This document shows positions 35,135-44,920 of a stretch of 64,000 bases of DNA, in pieces; positions within the stretch are counted from its first letter, which is position 1; each line of letters opens with the position of its first letter. The stretch lies in the NCBI RefSeq assembly GCF_003385595.1, contig NZ_QNUE01000009.1, positions 100,181-164,180 on the forward strand. The letters are read 5' to 3'. Under the pieces are notes generated by a model. The model searched no databases and had not been told where the DNA came from. It was given only the letters and a program-made list of their open reading frames with translations. A program made the position numbers and the translations under genes. This DNA comes from Chryseobacterium flavum (lineage in GTDB: Bacteria > Bacteroidota > Bacteroidia > Flavobacteriales > Weeksellaceae).

Positions 35135-36394
35135 TTAATCGAATTTGATAAACATATGATCAAAGTTCAGGGTCATTTTTTGGAACTGGCGAATAACATC
35201 CTGTCCAATATTCCCATACACCGTTTCTTTATTTATTTTTGTTTTCAGCAGACTTATATTTTTAAGCGGTACCTGCTTATCCAGAATATGGAAGGTGTGG
35301 TTCACTTTAAATCCTTCATGCTCAACTTTTCCGCCTGCCCCTCCCATACTGATCTTAACCGGCTGGTATTTCTTATCAATCTCCTTTTTATTTTCCAGAT
35401 AGAAAGGCTCATAAAGAATGGTGTGATCTGCCCCGGTGTCAAAATTAAAATGCTTACCATCAATCAAAACAAGAGGAGTAAGCCCGTCAATAGCCATATT
35501 TGATGAAGCCTTTATTTGCGTTTCAGTCCCGGGAACAATAAAATAATCGTCCTGTGTGAGCTGTACTTCATTTAGTGCCTCGATCACCGGAAACCCCAGA
35601 ATACCATTGATCTGATAACTGATCTGCGGAAAACTGAGCGCATTATCCGCAAAAACCAGAAATACGGCATTCTCCACGATAATATTACCCAAAACCAGTT
35701 TTTTGCAGACGGCGAGGTCTGCTTTAACAGAAATCCCGGTAATAGCATCAACATCAATTCCGGCTGGAATAATCTTCATTTTTAAACGTTTCGCAGCAGA
35801 GGCTGAAATTGTGGAAATATTGGCTCCCGTATCAAAAATAAAATTCATAATATCCTCTCCTACCCCGATTTTCAGGTTTTTTAATCCTGCTGCATCTTTT
35901 TCCATTTTAAGACGTGTACCTCCGTTCATCATTACTTTCTGCCGAGGTTCATTTTCAAGGGCAGTCCATATTTTAAGGTTATTCCTCAGATCCTTTTTCT
36001 CCTCTTCCGTAAGCAAAGTATTATAGTGATCAAGGGTTTCCTGCACGGCCTTTTTAGCTCCGGCATAATCATATTGCTTCATACAGTTATCTTCTCTGAT
36101 ATGTGATATTTTAAGCCTGAGTGAATCCGGAAGTCTGGTTTTTGCACCCTCAAGCTGTAAAATTTTCTGATTGGATTCTTCAGGTTTGTTAAACGCATTA
36201 TCTAGAATCGCTTCTGTAAAATACTGGTATTCCGGTGATAATTTTGTACCGGGCTGATGATAGATTCTGTAGGCTTCAAAAAAATTCTTCTGCTTCACCT
36301 GGCTGTAAATATTGTTAAATGTGGAATCCGAAGCCTGGCTGAAACCCGTGGCGGATATCAGGAGCATGGCAGAAGTCATTGCTGTTCTTATCAT
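35135..36394 (-). CDS. Periplasmic retropepsin-like aspartic protease
   Basis: 419 residues from ATG 36394, where a signal peptide starts (MIRTAMTSAMLLISATGFSQA); an upstream start at 36541 is less likely. After a helical TPR-like part come two retropepsin half-sites, NFIFDTGANISTIS and FNFDTGADHTILYE, each with the catalytic DTGA, plus GILGFPVIEAL after the first. Two DTG motifs in one chain allow an intramolecular active dimer. Such proteases are common, mostly uncharacterised, in Bacteroidota. Confidence 0.82.
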   Translation of the reverse strand: MIRTAMTSAMLLISATGFSQASDSTFNNIYSQVKQKNFFEAYRIYHQPGTKLSPEYQYFTEAILDNAFNKPEESNQKILQLEGAKTRLPDSLRLKISHIREDNCMKQYDYAGAKKAVQETLDHYNTLLTEEEKKDLRNNLKIWTALENEPRQKVMMNGGTRLKMEKDAAGLKNLKIGVGEDIMNFIFDTGANISTISASAAKRLKMKIIPAGIDVDAITGISVKADLAVCKKLVLGNIIVENAVFLVFADNALSFPQISYQINGILGFPVIEALNEVQLTQDDYFIVPGTETQIKASSNMAIDGLTPLVLIDGKHFNFDTGADHTILYEPFYLENKKEIDKKYQPVKISMGGAGGKVEHEGFKVNHTFHILDKQVPLKNISLLKTKINKETVYGNIGQDVIRQFQKMTLNFDHMFIKFD

Positions 36395-36633
36395 TTTCAC
36401 CGTTCCAAACGGTTGCCTTTTTACTGTCTTTTGAACTTTAACACCGGTATTCATCATAGTCATACTGTTAATTATTTGAATGGTAGCAATTCGTGTTGCT
36501 AATTTATCAAATCCTGTCTTGCCCTGCGATATAATCATCAAAAAAATGATAATTTATGGTATTATGTACAAAATCATGTAATCATGTGAATATATTTTAA
36601 TGGTTACTACAATAAATAAAACATCAAAATTTT

Positions 36634-37758
36634 TTATATTTTTCTGTTGTTTCTGTATAAAAGATTATCCTTAAGTTTAGAAAACGGTTTTTCAATTATA
36701 ATTCTGTAAACCAGACCTCCTGCAATGCAAGACAGCAGGCAAATAAACAGACTTATATTGCCCGACGTTTCCATTCCCAAGTACTCCATTCCAACCTGTA
36801 CCATATGAATAATTCCCTTATGGGAAAGATAAACCGCGTAAGACAGAACGGCCAGCTGCGCAGTGAAATAGGAACGGTAACGGGAAAGGAATGAGGAGGA
36901 TGAAACAGCAGACAGCACAATAAATCCATAACTGAAAGCCACCAGGGTAAATCCGAATACCGATGCTCTTTCTGTAGCCGGATCATTACAGATTCCAAAT
37001 GAAATTCCTAACAGCAGTATTCCCAAAAAGAAAATCCGGTTTCCATAGCGATGAACATTTTTTTTAAACCATGACGAGTATTGCATCAGGTAACCTGCCA
37101 GCACACCAATACCCAATCCATCCAGTCTGGTATAGGTAGGATAATAGATTTTCATATACCATAATTTCCAGAATTCCAGAGAATTATCATTCCCTGATAT
37201 CAGAAATTCATTCCATACTATCCAGCGGATTCCGCTTGAAAAAATAACTAGGAGCAAAATGAGACCCGGCAGGTGTTTAAGCCTTCTTATCTGTTTTAAA
37301 AACAAAAGAAATAGAGGAAGAAAAAGATAAAACTGTTCTTCTATACACAATGACCATGCATGTGAAAAAGTTCCCTCATCAATAACATTCAATCCAAAAT
37401 TCTGGGTAAACGTAATAAATTTCCATAAAGGAGGTAATGCCTCCCGTTCACGGAAAAAAGGAAATGTAAAGTAAAGAAACAGCGTAAAGGCATAAGGGGG
37501 AATGATCCTGAAGAACCGTTTGATATAAAAAAACCTCAGGTTTATCTGTCCTTTTTTCTCCGTTTCTTTAAACAACTGGCCTGATATTAAATAACCGCTT
37601 AAAACAAAAAACAGGTCAACTCCCGTCCAACCAAATTTCCCTGCATTTTCAAGCCATAACGGATGCTTAAACATGCGATAATGATACATTAAAACCAAAA
37701 TAATGGCCAGAGATCTTAAGTGATCCAAACCGTGAAGTCTTTCTGAATGTTCTGTCAT
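36634..37758 (-). CDS. Acyltransferase 3 family membrane protein
   Basis: 374 residues from ATG 37758 (MTEHSERLHGLDHLRSL). About ten helices with family marks: LDHLRSLAIILVLMYHY (the catalytic His region), GWTGVDLFFVLSGYLI, RFFRIIPPYAF and SHAWSLCIEEQFYLFLP. The family O-acylates sugars, lipids or peptidoglycan at the membrane. No dedicated partner gene adjacent. The upstream sequence has only a near-match -7 element (AATATTTG). Confidence 0.9.
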   Translation of the reverse strand: MTEHSERLHGLDHLRSLAIILVLMYHYRMFKHPLWLENAGKFGWTGVDLFFVLSGYLISGQLFKETEKKGQINLRFFYIKRFFRIIPPYAFTLFLYFTFPFFREREALPPLWKFITFTQNFGLNVIDEGTFSHAWSLCIEEQFYLFLPLFLLFLKQIRRLKHLPGLILLLVIFSSGIRWIVWNEFLISGNDNSLEFWKLWYMKIYYPTYTRLDGLGIGVLAGYLMQYSSWFKKNVHRYGNRIFFLGILLLGISFGICNDPATERASVFGFTLVAFSYGFIVLSAVSSSSFLSRYRSYFTAQLAVLSYAVYLSHKGIIHMVQVGMEYLGMETSGNISLFICLLSCIAGGLVYRIIIEKPFSKLKDNLLYRNNRKI

Positions 37759-37931
37759 TTTATTTTTGTTGCAAATATTGACGGAAAACCAGATCCCTTT
37801 TTGAATATAATCCATACGGCATGAAATGCAGTACCAATGATGAAACAGGTCACCGGCCTGTCATATCATGTGATTCATCATTATTTTACAGGCTTTGACA
37901 TTATATTCACCCGGGATGCTATAAGTTTTTA

Positions 37932-37939
37932 TATTTTTG
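37932..37939 (+). promoter_or_regulatory. -7 box abutting the sensor kinase start (probable leaderless mRNA)
   Basis: TATTTTTG ends 6 nt before ATG 37946, so transcription should start within about 2 nt of the start codon. Confidence 0.5.
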
Positions 37940-37945
37940 GGGATT

Positions 37946-39007
37946 ATGAAAAATAGTCCGGATACTCATTTCAGGCAAAATATTTATTTCCAGCTGCTTT
38001 TTTGGACTGCCCTATTTCTGTTTGGTACCGTACGGATTTATGGAGAATATAATGGTGAAGGGTTTCAAAAAACGGTTATTTATAATTTCTGTCACTGGAT
38101 CTTTCAGATTATCGGGGCCAATTTCATTTATTTTATTCTTATCAGACACTTTTTTGACCGGAAAAAATATCTGAAATTCGCACTGTATCTTATTATCAGT
38201 CTGTATGTTATTTCAGTCATCAACAGGTTTTTCATTGTGTATATCGCTGAGCCTCTTTTCATTAATGAATCCAGGGACAGCATCATCAGTATCTTTACAG
38301 ATCTCAGGTACCTTTTAATTCATTATACTTTTCCCATTATAAGTGGAGCTTTTATCTTTATTTCAATGATGTTCATGATCAGGTATAAAGATGAAAAAGA
38401 AACTACAATCCGGCTGCAGAAGGAAAAAGCAGAGCTGGAACTGAGATCATTGAAATCACAGCTAAATCCTCATTTCCTGTTCAATACTTTAAATAATATC
38501 TACTCCCTTTCCATTAATAATTCTGAAAAAACTTCCCAATCGATCAGTCAGCTTTCCGATATCCTTGATTATATTTTATACAAAGGAGAAAAAAAATGGG
38601 TTTCTGTTTCGGACGAGCTGGACGTTATTGAGGATTATATTGCCCTTGAAAGTCTTCGTTACCAGCATAGCAGAGTAAAAGTTAACAGACAGATTCTGCT
38701 GCGTGCTCCCAATACCATACCTCCGCTTCTGTATCTTACCCTGGTAGAAAATGCCTTTAAGCACGGTGTTGGCAAAAATGCCCGTCAGACAACCATACAA
38801 CTGCAGGTGGAAACCAATGATAAACATTCAGTTTTCAGGATAGAGAATACATACAGTGACGATATTGTGCAGCATGAAAACGGAATTGGTCTTCAAAATA
38901 TAAAAAAGCAACTGGAATATCATTATCACACAGATTTTATATTCAGAATCTGCCGGGAAAACAATATTTTTAAAGTTGAAATAATCACTCCTTCACACTA
39001 TGATTAA
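37946..39007 (+). CDS. LytS-type membrane sensor histidine kinase
   Basis: 353 residues from ATG 37946. Four N-terminal helices (about 15-150), a short coiled linker, then the His_kinase box SQLNPHFLFNTLNNIY (phospho-His about 176) and an HATPase with LVENAFKHG and GIGLQNIKKQL. It overlaps the LytTR response regulator by 8 nt, a clear two-component pair of the LytS/LytR type common in Bacteroidota. The signal is unknown; no extracellular sensor domain is visible beyond the helices. Confidence 0.92.
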   Translation: MKNSPDTHFRQNIYFQLLFWTALFLFGTVRIYGEYNGEGFQKTVIYNFCHWIFQIIGANFIYFILIRHFFDRKKYLKFALYLIISLYVISVINRFFIVYIAEPLFINESRDSIISIFTDLRYLLIHYTFPIISGAFIFISMMFMIRYKDEKETTIRLQKEKAELELRSLKSQLNPHFLFNTLNNIYSLSINNSEKTSQSISQLSDILDYILYKGEKKWVSVSDELDVIEDYIALESLRYQHSRVKVNRQILLRAPNTIPPLLYLTLVENAFKHGVGKNARQTTIQLQVETNDKHSVFRIENTYSDDIVQHENGIGLQNIKKQLEYHYHTDFIFRICRENNIFKVEIITPSHYD

Positions 39008-39695
39008 TTGTATTATTGTAGATGACGAACCTTTAGCAGCAACACTTCTGGAAAGCCATATTTCCAAAATAGATCATTTAAAGCTGACCGGAAAGGCAGA
39101 AAACGCCATGGAAGCCTACCAGCTGATCCGGACCCGGTCTGTGGAGCTGATGTTCCTGGATATTCAGATGCCCCACCTGAACGGAATTGATTTTTTAAAA
39201 TCTCTTCCCGTAAAACCTAAAACCATATTCACTACGGCCTATCGTGATTTTGCCATTGAAGGATTTGAGCTTGAAGCCGTAGATTACCTTTTAAAGCCCA
39301 TTACTTTTGAACGTTTTTTCAGATCTGTAGAACGGATACTCAGGAATATCCATAATCCGGTCCAGGATTTTATGGTCCTCAGAACAGAGGGCATGAACCG
39401 GAAAGTATTTCTTTCTGAAATTGTTTATTTTGAAAGTCAGGGAAATGACATCAAAGTGGTTCTTGCTTCGGGGGAAAGTTTTATTTCAAAAAGCAAAATA
39501 ACAGATTTACAGGCTACTTTAGCTTCCAGGGGATTTATAAGGATACACAGATCCTATATGATTAATTCAGTTTTTATCACGGCTTTTAATAACAATGAAG
39601 TTGTTCTTGGCACCTATCAGATTCCTGTGGGAAGAAGCCATAAACAGGAATTCGATACTTTCGTATCGGCCATTTCAAAAAACAGGCTTCTGTAA
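39000..39695 (+). CDS. LytTR family response regulator
   Basis: 231 residues. Receiver domain: acidic pocket D8/D9, phospho-acceptor D54 in MFLDIQMPHL, the TTAY and LLKPI switch residues. LytTR DNA-binding domain from about 130: VYFESQGNDIKVVL and FIRIHRSYMINSVFI, ending with VPVGR-like IPVGRSHKQEF. Partner of the overlapping kinase gene. LytTR proteins bind direct repeats upstream of targets; none was identified here. Confidence 0.94.
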   Translation: MINCIIVDDEPLAATLLESHISKIDHLKLTGKAENAMEAYQLIRTRSVELMFLDIQMPHLNGIDFLKSLPVKPKTIFTTAYRDFAIEGFELEAVDYLLKPITFERFFRSVERILRNIHNPVQDFMVLRTEGMNRKVFLSEIVYFESQGNDIKVVLASGESFISKSKITDLQATLASRGFIRIHRSYMINSVFITAFNNNEVVLGTYQIPVGRSHKQEFDTFVSAISKNRLL

Positions 39696-40071
39696 AAGAC
39701 TGCAAAAGATTAACACGCAAAATACAATTCTGTTTAATTATTTCACTTTCCGCATTAAGGTTTAACCTTGCTTTAAGTAATTTTTAATTTTGGTAATTCA
39801 TAAAATAATTTTCCACCTGTTTTTCAGCAGATTAGAAGATTCACCTGTTTTTAATTCCCTTTATGACGATTAATAAGCCTGATAAACAAAATCCGTTAAC
39901 AGATTAATAAACAAACAATTAAAACCAAAAATCACTCATTAACCGCATTATAAAGCCTTCTGACGGATTTCAAAAAAAAGTATTACTTTTGTTTTGACTA
40001 ATAAAAATTGTCCCTTAATTTTTTTATAGTAATTTAGATACACCAATTTATAAAACATTAAAATTCACTCC
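39696..40071 (+). other. Intergenic region with promoter
   Basis: 376 nt without a gene. It contains TACTTTTG at 39984-39991 (exact TAnnTTTG), which would start transcription about 75 nt before the gene at 40072. No terminator is obvious for the two-component operon; the rest is plain AT-rich sequence. Confidence 0.5.
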
Positions 40072-40623
40072 ATGAGAAAAATAATTCTACTTATTATATG
40101 TATGTTCAGTATTTCAGTTTTCTCACAGATTAAAGTGCTGAAAAATGAAAGCCTGGTGGAAATTGGTAAAGATAATTCCGTTGGTTTATATAAAAAAGAA
40201 GATAAATTTACCATCAATTACCAGGATCTGAATACCAGCAATCTGAATACGATCAGGTCTTTTTCTTTTCAGAATCTGAACGGAGACGTATCAGGGCTTT
40301 ATAAACTGATCACAGATGGTTTTGTATCGGCTGTTCCTGATGAGAATATCATCCTGGAACTTCCTAATGACATCATTGAGCTTCATTATGAAAAAAACTA
40401 TGGCCAGCAGACTGTACAGTTCATCCAGATCATTAACAAAAACCGGAAGTATATCGGGAAGTCCCAGTTCCTGACAAGAAAACAGGTTGATAAAATTTTT
40501 GGAAGAACAAACGGAAAGTATGCTTTATATGATAAAGCTGCTGCGGTAAATCCTAAGCCTCTGTCTAATACTGCCTCTACAGCAGCCCCAGCAAACAGTG
40601 GAAAGAAAAAGTCAAAAAAATAA
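40072..40623 (+). CDS. Secreted hypothetical protein
   Basis: 183 residues with a signal peptide (1-19, VFSQ). A compact alpha/beta middle part, then a low-complexity Ala/Ser/Pro tail and a Lys-rich end (SGKKKSKK). No family recognised. It may bind anionic surfaces through the basic tail. It is followed by a strong terminator. Confidence 0.65.
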   Translation: MRKIILLIICMFSISVFSQIKVLKNESLVEIGKDNSVGLYKKEDKFTINYQDLNTSNLNTIRSFSFQNLNGDVSGLYKLITDGFVSAVPDENIILELPNDIIELHYEKNYGQQTVQFIQIINKNRKYIGKSQFLTRKQVDKIFGRTNGKYALYDKAAAVNPKPLSNTASTAAPANSGKKKSKK

Positions 40624-40643
40624 TTATATTTTCAAAATATTAT

Positions 40644-40670
40644 AAAACTCATTCCGGCGAATGAGTTTTT
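40644..40670. terminator. Intrinsic terminator
   Basis: AAAACTCATTC / GAATGAGTTTT around CGGC, followed by a T run. Confidence 0.85.
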
Positions 40671-40676
40671 TTATTT

Positions 40677-40684
40677 TATTTTTG
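40677..40684 (+). promoter_or_regulatory. -7 box for the ABC ATPase gene
   Basis: TATTTTTG, exact consensus, 19 nt before ATG 40704; very short leader predicted. Confidence 0.5.
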
Positions 40685-40703
40685 CAAAAAGACATTATTT
40701 ATT

Positions 40704-41417
40704 ATGCCGCTTCAGATAATCAATTTGACTAAAAAGTTTGGTGAGCAGACTGCCCTTAACAATATCAGTATTTCCATGGATAAAAATGAGATCATCGGTC
40801 TTCTGGGTCCTAATGGTGCCGGAAAATCGACCCTGATGAAATCCATCGTAGGAGCATTGAAGATTGATCAGGGGGAAATCATTTTCAATGGTCAAAATAT
40901 TTCTGAACATGAAACCGAAACTAAGAAAAAAATCGGTTTTCTACCCGAAAACAACCCGCTGTATCTGGAAATGTACGTAAAGGAATACCTGCAGTTTGTG
41001 GCTAATATCCATAAAATTCCGGAAACCAGAATTGATGAGGTTATAGAACTTGTAGGAATTACCCCTGAAAAATCTAAAAAAATCAGCCAGCTATCCAAGG
41101 GATATAAACAACGGGTGGGACTGGCCCAGGCCATTATTCATCAGCCGGACCTCTTAATTCTTGATGAGCCTACCAACGGGCTGGATCCCAACCAGATCAT
41201 TGAAATCCGGAATGTAGTGAAAGAAATCGGACAACAAAAAACAGTTCTGCTGTCTACCCATATTATGCAGGAAGTAGAAGCCCTTTGTTCCCGGGTCATT
41301 CTTATTCATAAAGGGAATATTCTTCAGGACTGCCCCATTGATGAATTCAAAGGTAAATTCAGCAGTCTGGAGGAAGCTTTTTCCAGCTATACCATGCAAG
41401 TGCCTGTGAAAGATTAA
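40704..41417 (+). CDS. ABC transporter ATP-binding protein, GldA-like
   Basis: 237 residues. Walker A GPNGAGKST at 35-43, Q-loop region FLPENNPLY, signature LSKGYKQR, Walker B LLILDEPTNGLDP and the switch STHIMQEVEAL. The FLPENNPLY segment and sequence flow resemble GldA of flavobacterial gliding systems, though GldA is usually about 60 residues longer at the C-terminus. No permease gene is adjacent, so its membrane partner must be encoded elsewhere. Confidence 0.85.
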   Translation: MPLQIINLTKKFGEQTALNNISISMDKNEIIGLLGPNGAGKSTLMKSIVGALKIDQGEIIFNGQNISEHETETKKKIGFLPENNPLYLEMYVKEYLQFVANIHKIPETRIDEVIELVGITPEKSKKISQLSKGYKQRVGLAQAIIHQPDLLILDEPTNGLDPNQIIEIRNVVKEIGQQKTVLLSTHIMQEVEALCSRVILIHKGNILQDCPIDEFKGKFSSLEEAFSSYTMQVPVKD

Positions 41418-41478
41418 AATCCATATACAATGGCTTCATATTTGATGAAACCTTAGCGTTAACCAATAACCAAAAAAT

Positions 41479-41919
41479 ATGATCAGGATTTTTTTATCAG
41501 GAGCACTTTGTATTGCCCAGTTTTCTTTTGTAAGTGCCAAAGAAATTTCAGATATTCCCCTAACCTCTGATGTGGTCTGTTATTCTGCTTCCCAGAAAGT
41601 TCCCAAGACCGTGATCATTAAAACAAAAAAGTTTAAAATAAGAATAGACAGGCAGCCTAACGGTAAATATCTTTACCAATCATGGAATGCCAAATCAAAG
41701 ATTACAGCGAAGCCAAGCATGATCATCAGTGATGGAGAACTTGTTCCTGATGGTACGGGAGGAAATTATTATTTTACTTTCAGCAACCAGGGGTATACTT
41801 ACCAGGTCTGGAGAAATTACCTTACTGATTCTGCCAGCAAAGCTCCGTATACCCTGACGGTAAGTGATGAAAATGGACAGGAAATTGTACGTGAGGACGG
41901 ACAGGTCATTAAATATTAA
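41479..41919 (+). CDS. Secreted hypothetical protein
   Basis: 146 residues with a signal peptide (1-20, VSAKE). The rest is beta-rich (KFKIRIDRQPNGKYLYQSW, GGNYYFTFSNQGYTYQVW), resembling a small binding domain. No family or catalytic motif recognised. It follows the ABC ATPase gene by 61 nt and may be cotranscribed. Ends before a strong terminator. Confidence 0.6.
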   Translation: MIRIFLSGALCIAQFSFVSAKEISDIPLTSDVVCYSASQKVPKTVIIKTKKFKIRIDRQPNGKYLYQSWNAKSKITAKPSMIISDGELVPDGTGGNYYFTFSNQGYTYQVWRNYLTDSASKAPYTLTVSDENGQEIVREDGQVIKY

Positions 41920-41968
41920 AGTACAGGGCTTAAAGACATCTGCTGCCGGATTCGTATCCTTACAATAA

Positions 41969-41997
41969 AAAAACTGCAATTATAAATTGCAGTTTTT
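41969..41997. terminator. Bidirectional terminator
   Basis: AAAAACTGCAATT / AATTGCAGTTTTT, 13-bp stem with ATA loop, between convergent genes. Confidence 0.85.
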
Positions 41998-42001
41998 ACG
42001 T

Positions 42002-42802
42002 TTATGTACCTGACTTTTTTAGTTCTGTAAGAAAATGACTGGCTTCAAAGCTTTCTTCAGCTGCTTTATAACCAATCTCAAAAATTTCTTCCAGCCGGTC
42101 TTTTTTTCTTTCAAACATACCATATGTAGATAGTTTCTGTGAAGAAATAAACCAGTCACAATGATCGAACTTTATTCTTTCTATTCTGTATGACAGGAGA
42201 TCATAAGAACGGGAGACAATCGCTTTAATGGATTTTAAGTCATTGATATTGGTATCATGAGGTGGTGATACAAAAACCCCGATCAGTTTATCACATTCAT
42301 CCCTGATGATATCTGCCGGAAAGTTATTAAGGACACCCCCATCACAGTACATTTCGTCACCAATAATGTAAGGGGTGGTAATTCCCGGTATTGAACAGGA
42401 AGCAATAATGGCATCCACAATTTCAAAGTCTTCATCAAAGATCTTCTGAGTTCCTGAAACCAGCTCAGTGGCCACAATCTTCACTTCAATGTCAAGATCC
42501 TTCAATTTCATATTGCGGAATATAGGCCTGAGGTAATTCCTGAAAATGACAGAGGAAACCAGCCCCGGCTGATTGAATGTAAAATGCTTCCAGTTGAAAA
42601 AATAAATGGAGTTAAAAAAATCCAGGATCTCTTCCGGGCTTTTCCCGACCGCATGAAGACACCCCACAATAGATCCTGCACTGCAGCAGGAAAGGATATC
42701 GATCTCTATATTTTTTTCTTTCAAGAATTTTAATACTCCTGCATGGGCGATCCCTTTGGTTCCGCCTCCTGATAAAACAAGCCCTACTCTTTCAAAATTC
42801 AT
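42002..42802 (-). CDS. Patatin-like phospholipase
   Basis: 266 residues. Oxyanion-hole motif SGGGTKGIAHAG (11-22), nucleophile S41 in the elbow CCSAGS, and the catalytic Asp in MYCDGGVLNNFP (D154). The elbow usually reads GxSxG; here the first position is Cys. Bacterial patatins hydrolyse phospholipids or other lipid esters. No signal peptide. Monocistronic between two terminators. Confidence 0.9.
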   Translation of the reverse strand: MNFERVGLVLSGGGTKGIAHAGVLKFLKEKNIEIDILSCCSAGSIVGCLHAVGKSPEEILDFFNSIYFFNWKHFTFNQPGLVSSVIFRNYLRPIFRNMKLKDLDIEVKIVATELVSGTQKIFDEDFEIVDAIIASCSIPGITTPYIIGDEMYCDGGVLNNFPADIIRDECDKLIGVFVSPPHDTNINDLKSIKAIVSRSYDLLSYRIERIKFDHCDWFISSQKLSTYGMFERKKDRLEEIFEIGYKAAEESFEASHFLTELKKSGT

Positions 42803-42983
42803 AGAATAAATGTAAGAAAAACACCTTGAAAAACCAGATTAAATTTTATAAATATGTTGATTTTAAAATTATTTTAATAAAAATCCAGTTTATAAGAATC
42901 AATTATTAACCTTACAGGCAATTAAAAAAATCTAAATAATAATAAATTCAATTTGGAACGATTGGTTTAAATTGTAAAGCTAA

Positions 42984-43007
42984 AAAGCCCGGATTTCTCC
43001 GGGCTTT
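42984..43007. terminator. Terminator for lpdA
   Basis: AAAGCCCGG / CCGGGCTTT with a 6-nt loop, 26 nt past the lpdA stop. Confidence 0.85.
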
Positions 43008-43032
43008 ATTATATAAGATTCTGTATTTCAGA

Positions 43033-44421
43033 TTAAATATGAATCACCTCACCGTAAGCTGCAGCTGCAGCTTCCATAATAGCTTCAGAAACTGTTGGGT
43101 GCGGGTGGATAGATTTGATGATCTCGTGGCCTGTAGTTTCTAGTTTTCTCGCTACAACAGCTTCCGCAACCATATCAGTTACTCCATCTCCGATCATATG
43201 GCATCCTAACCACTCTCCGTATTTAGCATCGAAAATCACTTTGATAAATCCGTCTGTATTTCCGTTTGCAGTTGCTTTACCACTTGCAGAAAGAGGGAAT
43301 TTACCTACTTTGATTTCGTATCCTTTTTCTTTAGCCTGCTTTTCAGTAAGACCTACAGAAGCTACTTCAGGGTGGCAGTACGTACATCCCGGGATATTGC
43401 CGTAGTCAATCTTTTCAACGTGCATTCCTTTGATTTTCTCAACACAGGTAATTCCTTCTGCAGAAGCAACGTGAGCCAATGCCTGAGTCGGGATGATATC
43501 TCCGATCGCATAGTAACCCGGTACTGAAGTTTCATACCATTCGTTTACCAATACTCTACCTTTATCTGTCTGGATACCTACTTCTTCCAATCCGATGTTT
43601 TCGATGTTCGCAGCAATACCTACAGCTGATAACAGGATATCAGCTTCAAGAGTGATATTTCCGTTCGCTGTTTTTACATTAGCTTTTACTCCTTCACCAG
43701 ATGTATCAACACTTTCTACTGAAGCATTTGTCATGATTTCGATACCGGATTTTTTCAGAGATTTCTCTAAGTGCTTAGAGATTTCTTCATCTTCTACAGG
43801 TACAATATTTGGCATAAATTCAACAATAGTAACTTTAGTTCCCATTGTGTTATAGAAGTCAGCAAATTCTACCCCGATAGCTCCTGAACCTACAACGATC
43901 ATAGATTTCGGCTGTTCAGGAAGAGATAATGCCTGTCTGTATCCGATTACTTTTTTGCCATCCTGCGGTAAGTTCGGCAATTCTCTTGAACGGGCTCCTG
44001 TTGCAATGATGATATGGTTCGCTGAATATTCAGTTACTTTACCTTCTTTATCTGTAACAGAAACTTTTTTGCCTTTCTGAACTTTTGCAGTACCAAGAAT
44101 TACGTCAATCTTATTCTTTTTCATTAAGAACTCGATTCCTTTGCTCATTTTGCTGGCAACTCCACGGCTTCTCTGGATCACATTAGGAAACTCAAAGCTG
44201 GCTTCCACCTTGTTCAGACCATAATCTTCAGCATGGTTAATATAATGAAAAACCTGAGCAGACTTCAACAGAGCTTTAGTTGGAATACATCCCCAGTTCA
44301 GGCAGATTCCTCCTAAGTTTTCTTTCTCGATAATTGCGGTTTTGAAACCTAACTGTGCTGCTCTGATCGCAGTAACATATCCACCAGGACCACTTCCAAT
44401 GACAATAATATCGTAATTCAT
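43033..44421 (-). CDS. lpdA: Dihydrolipoyl dehydrogenase
   Basis: 462 residues, normal length. FAD-binding GSGPGG (9-14), redox-active cysteines C40 and C45 in GGICLNWGCIPTKAL, NAD-binding VVGSGAIGVEFADF, and the C-terminal catalytic HPHPTVSEAIMEA (H441, E446). It is the E3 subunit of 2-oxoacid dehydrogenase complexes and the glycine cleavage system. Base composition is higher in GC than its neighbours, as expected for a highly expressed core gene. E1/E2 genes are not adjacent. Confidence 0.96.
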   Translation of the reverse strand: MNYDIIVIGSGPGGYVTAIRAAQLGFKTAIIEKENLGGICLNWGCIPTKALLKSAQVFHYINHAEDYGLNKVEASFEFPNVIQRSRGVASKMSKGIEFLMKKNKIDVILGTAKVQKGKKVSVTDKEGKVTEYSANHIIIATGARSRELPNLPQDGKKVIGYRQALSLPEQPKSMIVVGSGAIGVEFADFYNTMGTKVTIVEFMPNIVPVEDEEISKHLEKSLKKSGIEIMTNASVESVDTSGEGVKANVKTANGNITLEADILLSAVGIAANIENIGLEEVGIQTDKGRVLVNEWYETSVPGYYAIGDIIPTQALAHVASAEGITCVEKIKGMHVEKIDYGNIPGCTYCHPEVASVGLTEKQAKEKGYEIKVGKFPLSASGKATANGNTDGFIKVIFDAKYGEWLGCHMIGDGVTDMVAEAVVARKLETTGHEIIKSIHPHPTVSEAIMEAAAAAYGEVIHI

Positions 44422-44647
44422 TACTTTAAAAATTTTTATGCGAATTTAAGGAAAAATATTGGATGTTTCATGTTTCTTTACATTCAGCCTCAAATGTATC
44501 ATTAAACCTGTTTTATTGGTTTTTATACAAAAAAAGAGAACGTAAAAAACATTCTCTTTCAAAAAACTATTTGATATTTAAAATATTCTCAATTACTATC
44601 TGCCTTATTTCAATGGTTTCAGCAATAATAACTTTAAAAATCTTTTA

Positions 44648-44911
44648 TTATTTCATTTTTTTAAGCAATTGTTTTTCCTTTCTGTATTTATTGTCTAAAT
44701 CCTGTAACTGAGCCCTTTTCATTTTTTTGCTTAAAAGCGGATGGTTCAGAATCAGCTTCCTTTCGGTATTGTACTTTTTATCAAGTTCATTTCTTTTATG
44801 GTTTATCAGTTCGCTTTTTGACGGATGAGGAGGAAGCGGCGGGCGTTCCTGGGCAGAAACACTCACTGACAAGCCAAATACAAGCATTGTTAAAATTAAA
44901 AAGTTTTTCAT
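44648..44911 (-). CDS. Small secreted basic helical protein
   Basis: 87 residues from ATG 44911, signal peptide through VSAQ, then a Pro-rich RPPLPPHPSKSE stretch and a long Lys/Glu/Leu-rich helix (HKRNELDKKYNTERKLIL) likely to form a coiled coil. No family recognised. A small periplasmic or surface helper is plausible, unproven. Confidence 0.6.
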   Translation of the reverse strand: MKNFLILTMLVFGLSVSVSAQERPPLPPHPSKSELINHKRNELDKKYNTERKLILNHPLLSKKMKRAQLQDLDNKYRKEKQLLKKMK

Positions 44912-44920
44912 GATATACAC

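Noticed and set aside
44463..44711. An 82-codon plus-strand frame
   Set aside because: Overlaps the end of the small secreted protein gene on the other strand; low-complexity, Phe/Ile-rich, no supporting context.
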